A stretch of DNA of 64,000 bases from Clostridia bacterium (GTDB lineage Bacteria; Bacillota; Clostridia; UBA1212; UBA1255). The notes beneath the pieces are model-generated. The model was not told the DNA's origin, did no database searches, and was given only the letters and a program-made list of their open reading frames with translations. Each line of letters opens with the position of its first letter. Positions within the stretch are counted from its first letter, which is position 1. The DNA lies in contig JAFWZX010000023.1 in NCBI GenBank assembly GCA_017517275.1, positions 1-64,000 of the forward strand. The letters are read 5' to 3'. The position numbers were made by a program, and so were the translations under genes. Positions 24,595-33,962 of this stretch are shown here, piece after piece.

Positions 24595-26481
24595 TTACTT
24601 TAATTCTATTACGTTTACCTCATCTGCGTAGCGGTCAGGCAAACAGGTGGTGATAATGATCTGCGAATCGTTGTTATCTGCAAAGTCGCATAAAGCCCTC
24701 ATCGCCAAGCCTTTGCGCACTACGTCGTATTGAACAAAAGGATCATCGAAAATAACGGGCAAAACAGACGTTTCGGATGAAACAAGCTTTATAAGAGCAA
24801 GGCGCAAAGCCAGGTACATCTGGTCTACTGTAGCACCGCTGAAATATCCTGACGGATAAAGCTTACCTGTATTCTCATCTGGAAGTGATATTTCAAAATC
24901 ACGGTCAATTTTCATCGTCTCATGTCGTCCGTTAGTTATATCGTATAAAAGGGTACGGGCTGTGCCGGCAAAGACAGGGCCTAAGTCGGATTGCCATTTC
25001 TCGAAAGATTCTGCTAAAGCAGTGCGGGCAAGAGACAGGGCGTCGTATTTGCGTTGAAGAATTTGAATCTTCTCATCAAGTTCTTTTGACTGCATAACCA
25101 GCGTTTCATAATCTTCATATCCGTTTATCTGGCGAAGAAGAGAGTCGATAGCCGCTTTTGAATATGAAATCTCCTGAGTTAACTGTTCTACCTTAATATG
25201 GTAAATCTCATCTTCTCTTGACTTCTTTTCAAGATTATCCATAAAGTCTTTAGCCTCGTTAAATTCCTTTTCCTGGATATCCAAAGCTCTCTTGATTGTC
25301 TCTTCTCTGTATTCGTGGGAGTCTTCTTCGTGGAATTCCAATCCAAGGAGATTTGCAAGATTATCCTCTTCTTTTTGAAGATCACGGTTAAGATTGCGCA
25401 TTTCTTTCATTCCGGAGAGCATTGTTACTAAATAAACAACTACTAATACAGCCAGCAATCCGGCAACACTTATATACGTAATCTTAGAATGTGAAACTAA
25501 CGTATGATACAGCTCTAATTCGTTTATTAAAGACAGCTTCGTTACGTATTTTTCGAAATAAACTGCAGCAGCTACGCCTACTGCTGCTAAGAATACAAGC
25601 AAAAGGAATATATACATAGGTATCTTGTATCTGCGCTGACGCCTGTGTTCTTCGTAAATCGATTCATCCAATACAGTAAGAGACGTTAAGGTGCGTCTGA
25701 TTTTATCATGTTTTGCCATTGTATCTACGGCGCATCTCATGCTGTCATACGCTGTATTGTTTTTACTTTGTTCTTCTTTAAGAGCATTAAGCTGCGCAGA
25801 TTTTTGCTTATATACGTCTCGCATACGTTGTATATCTTCTTCGTATTGCTCTACAATCTCTATGTCTTCATCAATTTTTGCTTTTTGATTACGTGCAACG
25901 TCAATAATACCCTTGCCACTGCGAGGCGCACTGATATAGTCCATCGCCTGTTTAAGACGCTTGCTGACAGCCGTTTCGGATTGATTCATCTCACGGTTAG
26001 AAGATTTACTTAACTGTTCAATCATATAATCCATATTGGCATTATCAAGCTCCGGCTTTGAACCTAATTGTGGTGCATATACAGTAATGTCATACGTTGC
26101 AGGAGACATTTCAAGAATCATCTCACCTACTGTCTGACCGTCGGGAACGGGAATCAATCTGCCGGTCATGTCGTTGTACAAAGCTACGCTGTCACCTCTT
26201 TTGCTTTCTGCAAAACGCACCACAACTCTGTAATAGTTACCGGCATGTTCAAACTTCATCCAACCGCCGTATTTGGCATTCTCGTTCCAGGGAGCGTATT
26301 TCTTCCTGTCGCTCATAATGCCTCTGCCGGACATTCCGTACAGCGCCGCACGGATAAATGCAACAATAGTTGATTTACCGCTTTCATTTTCACCGGAAAT
26401 CACATTTACGCCTGCCTCAAAGTCTAAATGAAGGTTAACGTGTTTTCCGAATCCGTCAATCATTATCTCATTAATTCTCAT
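24595..26481 (-). CDS. YhaN-like SMC-family ATPase
   Basis: A 628-residue SbcC/Rad50-like ATPase. The N-terminus carries ISGENESGKSTIVAFIRA (Walker A). Two long coiled-coil segments (about 180-260 and 370-500) flank a pair of membrane-like helices near residues 292-350 (MYIFLLLVFLAAVGV and VAGLLAVLVVVYLV). The C-terminus has VLPVIFDDPFVQYD (Walker B) and IIITTCL. The central membrane segments, in place of the zinc hook, match YhaN of Bacillus rather than SbcC. The 3' end of its YhaO-like partner overlaps its start by 11 bases. The pair probably processes DNA ends near the membrane. Confidence 0.85.
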   Translation of the reverse strand: MRINEIMIDGFGKHVNLHLDFEAGVNVISGENESGKSTIVAFIRAALYGMSGRGIMSDRKKYAPWNENAKYGGWMKFEHAGNYYRVVVRFAESKRGDSVALYNDMTGRLIPVPDGQTVGEMILEMSPATYDITVYAPQLGSKPELDNANMDYMIEQLSKSSNREMNQSETAVSKRLKQAMDYISAPRSGKGIIDVARNQKAKIDEDIEIVEQYEEDIQRMRDVYKQKSAQLNALKEEQSKNNTAYDSMRCAVDTMAKHDKIRRTLTSLTVLDESIYEEHRRQRRYKIPMYIFLLLVFLAAVGVAAAVYFEKYVTKLSLINELELYHTLVSHSKITYISVAGLLAVLVVVYLVTMLSGMKEMRNLNRDLQKEEDNLANLLGLEFHEEDSHEYREETIKRALDIQEKEFNEAKDFMDNLEKKSREDEIYHIKVEQLTQEISYSKAAIDSLLRQINGYEDYETLVMQSKELDEKIQILQRKYDALSLARTALAESFEKWQSDLGPVFAGTARTLLYDITNGRHETMKIDRDFEISLPDENTGKLYPSGYFSGATVDQMYLALRLALIKLVSSETSVLPVIFDDPFVQYDVVRKGLAMRALCDFADNNDSQIIITTCLPDRYADEVNVIELK

Positions 26482-27607
26482 CGATCGTCACATCTCCTTC
26501 AAAAGCGTCAAGACCAAATTGCATTGCTTCTTCTATAAAAGCTTTGCGGTCTTCGTCAACGTCCCCAACAGAATCTATACGTTCAAGACAATTCTTGATA
26601 AAAAGTCCGCGCAAACTATTTTCACGAGCTAACATCTCAACGTCAAGATGCTGACGGCATTGTGATATTATTTTAATATAAAAATACTGTTGATTTACAG
26701 CAGAATTAATCATAACCACTGACATATTAAAGTCGTCGTGAATAATACCCGTAAGCACAACCTTGTAGCTGTATTCATAATCGGGACAGTTGCGGCGTAT
26801 CAATTCAACAACCTGATCGTTCGATTGACAGTCAGAAACATCAATCTCAACAACCTTGCACTTGCGGACTGACGTTTCAACAAATCCTAACGCCAGTTCT
26901 TCCTTAGTTATAGAACCGCTGATGATACCGCATTCGTCAGTCTCATCAAAGCCTCTTCCTTCCGTTACACCGGGAAATGCATATGCGGAATTCTGAGTTT
27001 TTACAATTCCGCTGTATTTGTGGATATGTCCCAGTGCGCAAAAATCAAAACCGCACAGGTCAATATCCTCTTTTGTCATAGGGTTATATTTTCCGCTTGT
27101 TTCCAAAGACGTGTGCATAAGCAAAATATTAAGCTTAGTCTTGTCAAGCTCCGGAAGCGTACCTGCTGATCGAAGTAAATTTTTTGTTGAAAAGTGACTC
27201 CGGAAGGCTCCGCCATATATACAAACAGCCTCACCGGTCCTTAATGAAAGATCAAGCCTCTCCAACTCCTGTTTGAAAACGTATACGTTTTCCGGCCAGG
27301 ATTGAGTTGCATACGGAGAATCCTCCGTATAGGGGTCATGGTTGCCCGGGGAAATAACTACGTAAGTACCCGGTATGGACTCAAATGCGTCCGTTAAAAA
27401 CTTCACAGTAGCCATGCTTGCTTTGCGTCCGTCGAATAAATCTCCGGGAATAAGTAACAGCTCCGCACCGATGCGTTTTACCTCATCGATTGCTTTTGAA
27501 AAAGCCTGTCTTTGCTCCTGGTGACGTATACTCAGGTTAACATCGCTGCGATTAAACATGGAAAACGGTGAATCTAAGTGTGCGTCTGCGCAAATAACTA
27601 CTTTCAT
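26471..27607 (-). CDS. YhaO-like DNA repair metallophosphoesterase (SbcD family)
   Basis: A 378-residue exonuclease-type phosphoesterase. Metal-binding motifs are in order: ADAHLDSPF, IPGDLFDGR, ISPGNHDPY, LMHTS and LGHIHKY. Residues 280-378 are a less conserved capping domain. ATG 27607 is set by a GGAG nine bases upstream; the frame is open for 29 more residues into the deacetylase gene, without a ribosome site. Overlap with the YhaN-like ATPase shows that they form one complex, as with SbcCD and Mre11-Rad50. Confidence 0.88.
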   Translation of the reverse strand: MKVVICADAHLDSPFSMFNRSDVNLSIRHQEQRQAFSKAIDEVKRIGAELLLIPGDLFDGRKASMATVKFLTDAFESIPGTYVVISPGNHDPYTEDSPYATQSWPENVYVFKQELERLDLSLRTGEAVCIYGGAFRSHFSTKNLLRSAGTLPELDKTKLNILLMHTSLETSGKYNPMTKEDIDLCGFDFCALGHIHKYSGIVKTQNSAYAFPGVTEGRGFDETDECGIISGSITKEELALGFVETSVRKCKVVEIDVSDCQSNDQVVELIRRNCPDYEYSYKVVLTGIIHDDFNMSVVMINSAVNQQYFYIKIISQCRQHLDVEMLARENSLRGLFIKNCLERIDSVGDVDEDRKAFIEEAMQFGLDAFEGDVTIDEN

Positions 27608-27609
27608 TT

Positions 27610-28677
27610 TTATTGACTCCTTATACTTCTGTATACCTCTCCAGCACTTGGTGCAGGGCCCTCTGTCATAATCATCTCTGATACAGGAAGACAAACGTAA
27701 TTATTAGCCTCAAGGTAATCCAACAAAATCGGAATAGCAGCTAAAGTTCCCGGATGTATATCGTGAAATAAAACGATGCAGCCGTGTCTTAAACAGCTTA
27801 CGACAGATTTGTATTTCGTGCCGTCTGTATCAGTATACCCTTCAAACAGAAGTTGATTTACTAATATAGACTTAGCCTCATCCTGTGAAATATTATTTGT
27901 CTCCGCGTATTTTTTTATGTTATCTTTGTCAATGTAATCCCAATCTCTTGAGTCAACATTCCATTTAATGATAGGCATACCGCAACTTTCCCTCACATGT
28001 GCATTATAACTGCCGTACGGCGGTCTTAGCAAAGTAGGTCTGACGCCGGTAATTTGTTCTACTTTGTCGTTTAAACCGTTAATCTCAGCCAAAGCCACAT
28101 TTAACTCTGACTTTTTGAGATTTACGTGTGTCATAGTGTGGTTGCCAATCTCATGTCCCTCATCAAAAGCACGTTTCACAATAGAAGGCCCTTTCGTATA
28201 AGTGAGCATCTCTCCTACGATGAAAAATGTAACGCGTACGTTTCTTTCTTTGAGGATATCAAGAAGTGCCGGTGTGTAATAAACAGAAGGACCGTCGTCG
28301 AAGGTAAGAGATATTACTTTCTTTCCTTCGTAAAGGGGATTTGAAGAAGTATTACCTGCCGGTTTATTATTCGGAGTAGGTTTCGCTGTCGGTTCGGGTG
28401 TCATAGTCGCAGTAACCGTAGGCTCTGCCGTGGCAGGCGCGGTTACTTGAGGTGTGATATCAGGAGTAACACTTGGAACAGAGGCAGATTCCGTAGGAGT
28501 AGCAGGCGTTGTCCCCGGTGTTCGTACCGAGCTATTAGCCTGCATATCAGGGGTGGCGGTAGGAGCTGCGGTATTTGCATTTCCTGACGTAGTCAACATT
28601 ACTATGACTACTGCCACGGCTGCCAATATAACCATGATAAGACTAGCGAAAATTATACTATTCTTCTTTGTGAACAT
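27610..28677 (-). CDS. Polysaccharide deacetylase (NodB homology), membrane-anchored
   Basis: A 355-residue exported hydrolase. Residues 8-29 are a signal anchor, residues 30-115 a TP-rich linker, and residues 120-335 the NodB domain. LTFDDGPS supplies Asp127 and Asp128, HTMTH supplies the metal ligands His180 and His184, and LRPPYG is motif 3. FHDIHPGTL supplies the C-terminal His. It removes acetyl groups from peptidoglycan or another surface glycan (PdaA/PgdA-like). It ends two bases before the YhaO start and starts 30 bases after upp, so it belongs to the long operon. The linker is the same TP-rich kind used by other exported proteins here. Confidence 0.9.
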   Translation of the reverse strand: MFTKKNSIIFASLIMVILAAVAVVIVMLTTSGNANTAAPTATPDMQANSSVRTPGTTPATPTESASVPSVTPDITPQVTAPATAEPTVTATMTPEPTAKPTPNNKPAGNTSSNPLYEGKKVISLTFDDGPSVYYTPALLDILKERNVRVTFFIVGEMLTYTKGPSIVKRAFDEGHEIGNHTMTHVNLKKSELNVALAEINGLNDKVEQITGVRPTLLRPPYGSYNAHVRESCGMPIIKWNVDSRDWDYIDKDNIKKYAETNNISQDEAKSILVNQLLFEGYTDTDGTKYKSVVSCLRHGCIVLFHDIHPGTLAAIPILLDYLEANNYVCLPVSEMIMTEGPAPSAGEVYRSIRSQ

Positions 28678-28707
28678 CTTTACCTTTGCCTTCTGTCATT
28701 TAAATGT

Positions 28708-29337
28708 TTACTTTGTTCCAAATAAACGGTCACCTGCATCGCCAAGTCCCGGAACGATATAAGCGTGTGAATTAAGCTCTTTATCAACTGCTGCGCAGTA
28801 AATATCAACATCAGGATGGTCTGCAACAACTCTGTTAATTCCCTCCGGAGCCGCGATAAGGTTCATTAATTTAATATTCTTTGCACCTCTTTGTTTGATG
28901 AAAGAGATAGCGGCTGAAGCAGAACCACCTGTTGCAAGCATCGGGTCTAAGACTACAACGTCTCTATCTGCTACGTCGACAGGGAGCTTACAATAATATT
29001 CAACAGGTTCAAGAGTATCCGGATCTCTGTACAAACCGATATGACCGACTTTTGCAGAAGGAACTAAGCTAAGTACGCCGTCTACCATTCCTAAGCCGGC
29101 TCTGAGTACAGGAACAAAGCAAATATTCTTGCCTGCAAGCATTTTCTCATGAGCAATGCCGATAGGAGTCTCAACGTCTACGTCTCTAAGCGGCAGGTTA
29201 CGTGTTACCTCATAACACATAAGCATAGCAATCTCTGAAACTAATTCTCTGAAATCTTTTGTTGATGTGTTCTTGTCTCTCAGCATTGCGATCTTATGCT
29301 GAATTAACGGATGATCATAAATAAGTACTTGTCCCAT
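28708..29337 (-). CDS. upp: Uracil phosphoribosyltransferase
   Basis: A 209-residue cytoplasmic salvage enzyme converting uracil and PRPP to UMP. The PRPP-binding loop is [18 protein letters not shown], and the C-terminal uracil-contact segment [16 protein letters not shown] is complete. Length is exactly that of the family. It sits between tsaC and the deacetylase in the housekeeping operon. No attenuator or pyrimidine leader is visible in the 31 bases upstream. Confidence 0.97.
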   Translation of the reverse strand: MGQVLIYDHPLIQHKIAMLRDKNTSTKDFRELVSEIAMLMCYEVTRNLPLRDVDVETPIGIAHEKMLAGKNICFVPVLRAGLGMVDGVLSLVPSAKVGHIGLYRDPDTLEPVEYYCKLPVDVADRDVVVLDPMLATGGSASAAISFIKQRGAKNIKLMNLIAAPEGINRVVADHPDVDIYCAAVDKELNSHAYIVPGLGDAGDRLFGTK

Positions 29338-29368
29338 AATTTTTCCTCTTTTCTATATGTTTCTTAAA

Positions 29369-30451
29369 TTAATCCAACTTTATTACTCTGCCTGCGGCAG
29401 CTCTGTATAATCTGTTCATAACAGCATCACCCACACCTGTCTGAGGCAACATCTCCGCTATAATAACGTCTACCCCTGCTTCATCAAATCTTCTGAGACA
29501 TGTAAAAAGCGCCGCCGCATGTTCCATGCTATTTGTTCCGGATCCAACAGATTGTACCATATCAGCATCCTTATAATAATCCCTGTTTTCGTCAGTTGCA
29601 AGCACTCCGACAGAAAGTTTTTTGTTTTTTTCTTCGATAATTTTTTCACATATTCCTTGTACCATTATTTGGCAATCCGTGGCTGTAAAAATATAAAGCG
29701 GTGCATCGGGTGCATAGTGTTTGTATTTAAGTCCCGGGGATTTTGGCACCTTAGATGCGTCTATTCCGTGGGCAAGATGCCAATCAGCTTCTACCGAACC
29801 TTCTATCACCGACTTTACGTCTGCTAATGTTACAGCGCCCGGTCTTAAAATATTAGGTACACTTCCTGTTATGTCCAAAACAGTAGATTCTACTCCTACT
29901 CTGCAATCTCCGCCGTCAATAATAGCATCAACTCTTCCCATCATATCATCCTTAACGTGTTCAAAACACGTAGGACTTGGCTTCCCGGATAAGTTCGCAC
30001 TTGGCGCCGCAATGGGAACTCCGGCTAATTTTATCAATGCCGATGCAATCGGATGGCAGGGATATCTGACACCTACCGTATCAAGTCCTCCTGAAACAAC
30101 AGCAGGAATAATGCTTGTCTTGGGTGCTATCATAGTAAGCGGTCCAGGCCAGAATCTGTCACCTAAGGCAGTCATCTTTCCCTCTTGCAGAAAAGAATCT
30201 TTGACAATAAGCTCCAACATATCATAATTACATATATGCACAATAAGCGGATTATCCGACGGGCGACCTTTTGCTTTGAAAATATTTGAAACAGCAACCG
30301 GATCGTATGCATTGGCACCCAAACCATATACCGTCTCCGTAGGCATGCAAACGAGACCGCCTCTTTTTATTATATCAGCACATTCTCTGAGCTGAACTAT
30401 AGCGGTACCGTCAATATTATCCGGATTAATTTTAAATACCTTTGTTTCCAT
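29369..30451 (-). CDS. tsaC: L-threonylcarbamoyladenylate synthase, Sua5 type
   Basis: A 360-residue enzyme making threonylcarbamoyl-AMP for the t6A37 modification of ANN-decoding tRNAs. The YrdC domain (about 10-210) has LVCMPTETVYGLGANAYD, FKAKGRPSDNPLIVH and APSANLSGKPSPT. The additional Sua5 domain (about 240-360) makes it the long form. It starts two bases after prfA, with no prmC between them, although prfA-prmC-tsaC is a common order in Firmicutes. It is co-transcribed with recR and prfA. Confidence 0.94.
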   Translation of the reverse strand: METKVFKINPDNIDGTAIVQLRECADIIKRGGLVCMPTETVYGLGANAYDPVAVSNIFKAKGRPSDNPLIVHICNYDMLELIVKDSFLQEGKMTALGDRFWPGPLTMIAPKTSIIPAVVSGGLDTVGVRYPCHPIASALIKLAGVPIAAPSANLSGKPSPTCFEHVKDDMMGRVDAIIDGGDCRVGVESTVLDITGSVPNILRPGAVTLADVKSVIEGSVEADWHLAHGIDASKVPKSPGLKYKHYAPDAPLYIFTATDCQIMVQGICEKIIEEKNKKLSVGVLATDENRDYYKDADMVQSVGSGTNSMEHAAALFTCLRRFDEAGVDVIIAEMLPQTGVGDAVMNRLYRAAAGRVIKLD

Positions 30452-30453
30452 TT

Positions 30454-31524
30454 TTACTCTTCGCCTGCACTTAACTTAGCTGACTCATCCCCGGTAATCA
30501 ATGCGTCGATTATTTCTTCAAGATCTCCATTTAAGATCATCTCAAGCTTATACAAAGTAAGGTCGATTCTATGATCGGTAACTCTATTTTGAGTGTAATT
30601 ATAAGTTCGTATACGCTCGCTTCTGTCTCCTGTACCTACTTGACTTTTGCGTGTTTGGGCTACTTCACTTTCCTGTTCGTTTTTATATTTCTCATAAAGC
30701 TTAGATCTAAGCACTTTAAAGGCTTGCTCTTTATTCTTAAGCTGTGATTTCTCATCCTGACAAGTAACAACAATGCCCGTGGGCTTGTGCGTCAGCCGGA
30801 TAGCAGATTCCGTCTTGTTGATGTGCTGTCCGCCGGCGCCGCTTGATCTGAACGTATCGACCTCTACGTCATTTACGTTAAGTTCAACTTCTACGTCATC
30901 CACTTCGGGGAGTACGGCGACTGTGGCCGTGGACGTATGGATTCTGCCGCCTGTTTCGATGGTAGGCACTCGCTGAACGCGATGGACACCGCTTTCAAAC
31001 TTCAGTCTGCTGTACGCGCCTTTACCATTTACTGTGAAAACTATCTCTTTTATCCCGCCGATACCTGTATCATTTACGTCAACAATTTCAACGTTCCATC
31101 TGTGCTTTTCTGCATACATTGAGTACATTCTGAATAAAACAGCAGCAAAGAGTGCCGCCTCTTCACCGCCGGCGCCTGCTCTGATCTCAAATATAACGTT
31201 TTTGTTATCATTTGGATCTTTGGGCATAAGCAATCTTTTTAGTTCGATCTCAATGAATTGCATTTTCTCTGCAGATTCCTCAAACTCTTGCTTAACTAAT
31301 GCTTTAAAATCTTCGTCAATATTAGTTCCAAGCAGCTCTCTTGCTTCATCGTGGGCTTCTCTGGCATGCTTATACTCCCGGTATTTCTCCACGATTGGCG
31401 CAATCTCAGCATGTTCTGTTGCGATTTTCTTATACAAATCAGAATCACCTAACACGTCAGGGGCAGTGAGCCTTTGAGTCAACTCTTCGTATTTATTTTC
31501 AACAGCTTTTAATTTATTAAACAT
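30454..31524 (-). CDS. prfA: Peptide chain release factor 1
   Basis: A 356-residue RF1 that reads UAA/UAG. The GGQ motif is in [15 protein letters not shown], the codon-recognition PxT motif lies in [12 protein letters not shown], and the C-terminal [12 protein letters not shown] is conserved. Length is typical. It lies in the ebfC-recR-prfA-tsaC order. The prmC methyltransferase that modifies the GGQ glutamine is not beside it. Confidence 0.97.
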   Translation of the reverse strand: MFNKLKAVENKYEELTQRLTAPDVLGDSDLYKKIATEHAEIAPIVEKYREYKHAREAHDEARELLGTNIDEDFKALVKQEFEESAEKMQFIEIELKRLLMPKDPNDNKNVIFEIRAGAGGEEAALFAAVLFRMYSMYAEKHRWNVEIVDVNDTGIGGIKEIVFTVNGKGAYSRLKFESGVHRVQRVPTIETGGRIHTSTATVAVLPEVDDVEVELNVNDVEVDTFRSSGAGGQHINKTESAIRLTHKPTGIVVTCQDEKSQLKNKEQAFKVLRSKLYEKYKNEQESEVAQTRKSQVGTGDRSERIRTYNYTQNRVTDHRIDLTLYKLEMILNGDLEEIIDALITGDESAKLSAGEE

Positions 31525-31530
31525 TATTTG

Positions 31531-32127
31531 TTAAATTTCCCTTCTGTTTTGAAGTGCGCGAGCCAAAGTCACGTCATCAGCGTATTCAAGTTCTCCTCCG
31601 ACGGGAAGTCCGTGAGCAATCCGGCTGACTTTTACGCCAAGAGGTCGCAAGAGCCTGGAAATATACATAGCAGTAGCTTCACCTTCTACGTTGGGATTGG
31701 TTGCAACTATTACTTCTGTTATGTTGCCGTCTATTCTGGCCAGGAGTTCCTTTATCTTAAGATCGTCGGGTCCCACACCGTTTATCGGTGAGATAACCCC
31801 GTGAAGAACGTGATAATATCCTTTGAATTCTCTCGACCTTTCCATTGCCATTACATCCCGTGGGTCTTGAACGACACAGATCTTATCCTTTTCACGAGAC
31901 CGGTTTGAACATATATCGCATACGTCTTTATCTGACATATTTTGACAAACGCTGCACAGCTTAATACTCCTTCGTCCCTCAACCAGTGCCTTGGCAAATT
32001 CTTCCACTTCATCCTGAGGTCTGTTGAGAATATAAAAAGCCAGCCTCTGTGCAGACTTATGTCCGATGCTGGGAAGCTTCTCAAATTGTTCTATAAGTTT
32101 CGTAACAGATGTGCCGTAAATACTCAT
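31531..32127 (-). CDS. recR: Recombination mediator RecR
   Basis: A 198-residue DNA repair protein that works with RecF and RecO on gapped DNA. The N-terminal helix-hairpin-helix is [15 protein letters not shown]. The four-cysteine zinc finger lies in [19 protein letters not shown]. The Toprim part has [13 protein letters not shown] and [19 protein letters not shown]. It starts 21 bases after ebfC, the usual order, although dnaX is not upstream. Confidence 0.97.
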   Translation of the reverse strand: MSIYGTSVTKLIEQFEKLPSIGHKSAQRLAFYILNRPQDEVEEFAKALVEGRRSIKLCSVCQNMSDKDVCDICSNRSREKDKICVVQDPRDVMAMERSREFKGYYHVLHGVISPINGVGPDDLKIKELLARIDGNITEVIVATNPNVEGEATAMYISRLLRPLGVKVSRIAHGLPVGGELEYADDVTLARALQNRREI

Positions 32128-32148
32128 AAAGGATCTCCTTTACGCTTC

Positions 32149-32490
32149 TTACAGACCAACTGTATATTTTGACATTACTGCTTCTGTCTTAGCGTCGATT
32201 GCGTCTGACGTCTCATTGACAGCACCGATAATAAGGTCCTGAAGCATCTCTATATCTTCAGGGTCAACTACCTCCGGCTTTATCTCTAAAGCTGTAATCT
32301 TCTTGTCGCCTGTCATAGTTACTTTTACAGCTCCGCCGCCTGACGTTCCTTCAAATACTTCTTCTGATAATGCAGCTTGTTCTTTTTCCATCTCACGTTG
32401 CATTGCCTGAGCCTGCTGCATCATTTTTTGCATATTGGGCGCTGCGCTGCTTCTTGAGCTGCTAAAGCCGCCTCTGAATCCTTTTGCCAT
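32149..32490 (-). CDS. YbaB/EbfC nucleoid-associated protein
   Basis: A 113-residue DNA-binding dimer. The conserved core is EVFEGTSGGGAVKVTMTGDK, LEIKPEVVDPEDIEML and LQDLIIGAVNE. The N-terminus has an unusual Ser/Arg/Gly-rich leader (FRGGFSSSRSSAAPN). It heads the long operon behind a good promoter and lies just upstream of recR. In many bacteria dnaX precedes it, but here a terminator and promoter do instead. Confidence 0.94.
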   Translation of the reverse strand: MAKGFRGGFSSSRSSAAPNMQKMMQQAQAMQREMEKEQAALSEEVFEGTSGGGAVKVTMTGDKKITALEIKPEVVDPEDIEMLQDLIIGAVNETSDAIDAKTEAVMSKYTVGL

Positions 32491-32517
32491 AAAAATCTAC
32501 CTCACTTTCAACTTTTT

Positions 32518-32546
32518 ATTATACCTCATTTACGTTGTCGCTTCAA
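32518..32546 (-). promoter_or_regulatory. Promoter of the ebfC-recR-prfA-tsaC-upp-yhaON operon
   Basis: TTGAAG (32541-32546), 17 bases, TATAAT (32518-32523), about 28 bases before the ebfC start. Confidence 0.75.
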
Positions 32547-32612
32547 GCTGTCTAAGGCTTGTTGAGTGTGTCAAGTTTTCTTCTCGATGACCAATACGCA
32601 ACTACATCATAA

Positions 32613-32641
32613 AATAGCCCCCGTAAAATCACAGAGGCTAT
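32613..32641 (-). terminator. Probable terminator after sepF
   Basis: ATAGCC / GGCTAT stem with extra CCTC/GGGG pairing possible, followed by TTTTA on the - strand. The stem is short, so confidence is moderate. Confidence 0.5.
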
Positions 32642-32679
32642 CTTGTTCAAAACTATATAGAAGGTTCTAACCGTTATAA

Positions 32680-33255
32680 TTAGATTTGCGGAAATTCAAC
32701 TTCGCTGTCGTTTGCAAATTCAGCTTCGTTATATATATTAATATTGCTGGGAGCAATAACGTATATCAAATCAGAAACTTTCTGAATGTTGCAATCGAGG
32801 GCAAAGCAGCAACCTGAAACGAAATCGAAAATACGTCTGCGATCAGCTGTATTTGTAACGTATTCAAGATTAAGAACAACTGTCATATGTGATCTTAAAT
32901 TAGAGCAAACTGCCTGACAATTATCAAATGATGAAGGATTTGATAAAACAATCTGGACACCGTTTGCGCCACACATATTGAGCACTTTGTTACCTTTGCT
33001 TTGATATTTTGTTTGTCTTTGGGTTGAATATGAAGTTGTTGATTCTGATGAACCAAACGCCTTGGAAGAATCATACACGGGCTGCGTGTAATCATCTGCC
33101 GGAATCTTGAACTCTTCTATGGAGCTGTCTGACATTATGCTTGACTCTTCCATCTCAGGAAAATCATACGTTTCCTCTGCCTGCGGCTCCAAAGCGGCAT
33201 TACCCTCTTCGCCAAAACCAATAATGTCCTTAATACGTTTACTCCAGTTACTCAT
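32680..33255 (-). CDS. sepF: Cell division protein SepF
   Basis: A 191-residue FtsZ-interacting protein. The N-terminal SNWSKRIKDIIGF is an amphipathic membrane-binding helix, followed by an acidic linker. The DUF552 core carries VQIVLSNPSSFDNCQAVCS, VVLNLEYVT, RRIFDFVSGCCFAL and YVIAPSNINI. ATG 33255 is set by AGGAGG; an in-frame ATG six codons earlier overlaps that site. It is preceded by yggS, the order common in Gram-positive bacteria, although ftsZ is not nearby. Confidence 0.95.
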   Translation of the reverse strand: MSNWSKRIKDIIGFGEEGNAALEPQAEETYDFPEMEESSIMSDSSIEEFKIPADDYTQPVYDSSKAFGSSESTTSYSTQRQTKYQSKGNKVLNMCGANGVQIVLSNPSSFDNCQAVCSNLRSHMTVVLNLEYVTNTADRRRIFDFVSGCCFALDCNIQKVSDLIYVIAPSNINIYNEAEFANDSEVEFPQI

Positions 33256-33302
33256 CTTTAGTATCCTCCTCATCTTTAGTAAATAAAAAACTTTTGTATA
33301 AC

Positions 33303-33962
33303 TTAGTGAAATATGCCTGTACCAACACGTATAATATTTGCTCCTTCTTGAAGAGCAATCTCAAAATCATGAGTCATACCCATGGAAAGCATACATATAT
33401 CTGTATTATGAATATATTCTTGCTTGATGTCAAGATATTTTTTGTATAATCTTGAAAAAATATTGTGTAATTCGCTTTCAGAGGCATCCAAAGGTGCCAT
33501 TGTCATAAAGCCTTTAAGGGAAATACCCTCCAGCCCCAACATATAGTCTACCATGCGGTCAACGTCCTCCATATATACACCACTCTTACTGTCTTCTTTA
33601 GAAACGTTGACCTGCAGCAAACACGGCATAACTATATTTTTTGATATGCAACAGCGGCTTATTTCATCTGCCAGTCTTGTGCTGTCTACAGAATGAATCA
33701 AGCCAACTTTGTCAACTACGTATTTTACTTTATTCGTCTGGAGATGACCTATCAGATGCCAGGTTGCTTTATTACCGATAACCGAATATTTGTTTTGAAG
33801 TTCCTGCACTCTGTTTTCACCAAAGACAGTTTGTCCGGCATCCATAGCAACGCGTACTTCGTCGCAGGTAACAGTCTTGCTGACGGCTACAAGTGTAACC
33901 GGACCTTTTGCATTAGCTTTTATTCTATCGTTTATATCAATTAAATTTTCACGGATATTCAT
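33303..33962 (-). CDS. YggS/PLPBP pyridoxal-phosphate homeostasis protein
   Basis: A 219-residue PLP-binding barrel protein. VTLVAVSKTV holds the PLP-binding lysine, and FGENRVQELQNKY, WHLIGHLQTNKVKYV, LSMGMTHDFEIAL and IRVGTGIF are all present. It regulates free PLP and has no known enzyme activity. It overlaps the HlyD-like gene by four bases and lies 48 bases before sepF. Confidence 0.95.
   Translation of the reverse strand: MNIRENLIDINDRIKANAKGPVTLVAVSKTVTCDEVRVAMDAGQTVFGENRVQELQNKYSVIGNKATWHLIGHLQTNKVKYVVDKVGLIHSVDSTRLADEISRCCISKNIVMPCLLQVNVSKEDSKSGVYMEDVDRMVDYMLGLEGISLKGFMTMAPLDASESELHNIFSRLYKKYLDIKQEYIHNTDICMLSMGMTHDFEIALQEGANIIRVGTGIFH

Noticed and set aside
29721-30227. 168-codon + strand frame opposite tsaC
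   Set aside because: Mirror of a conserved gene; composition follows the codon bias of the other strand.
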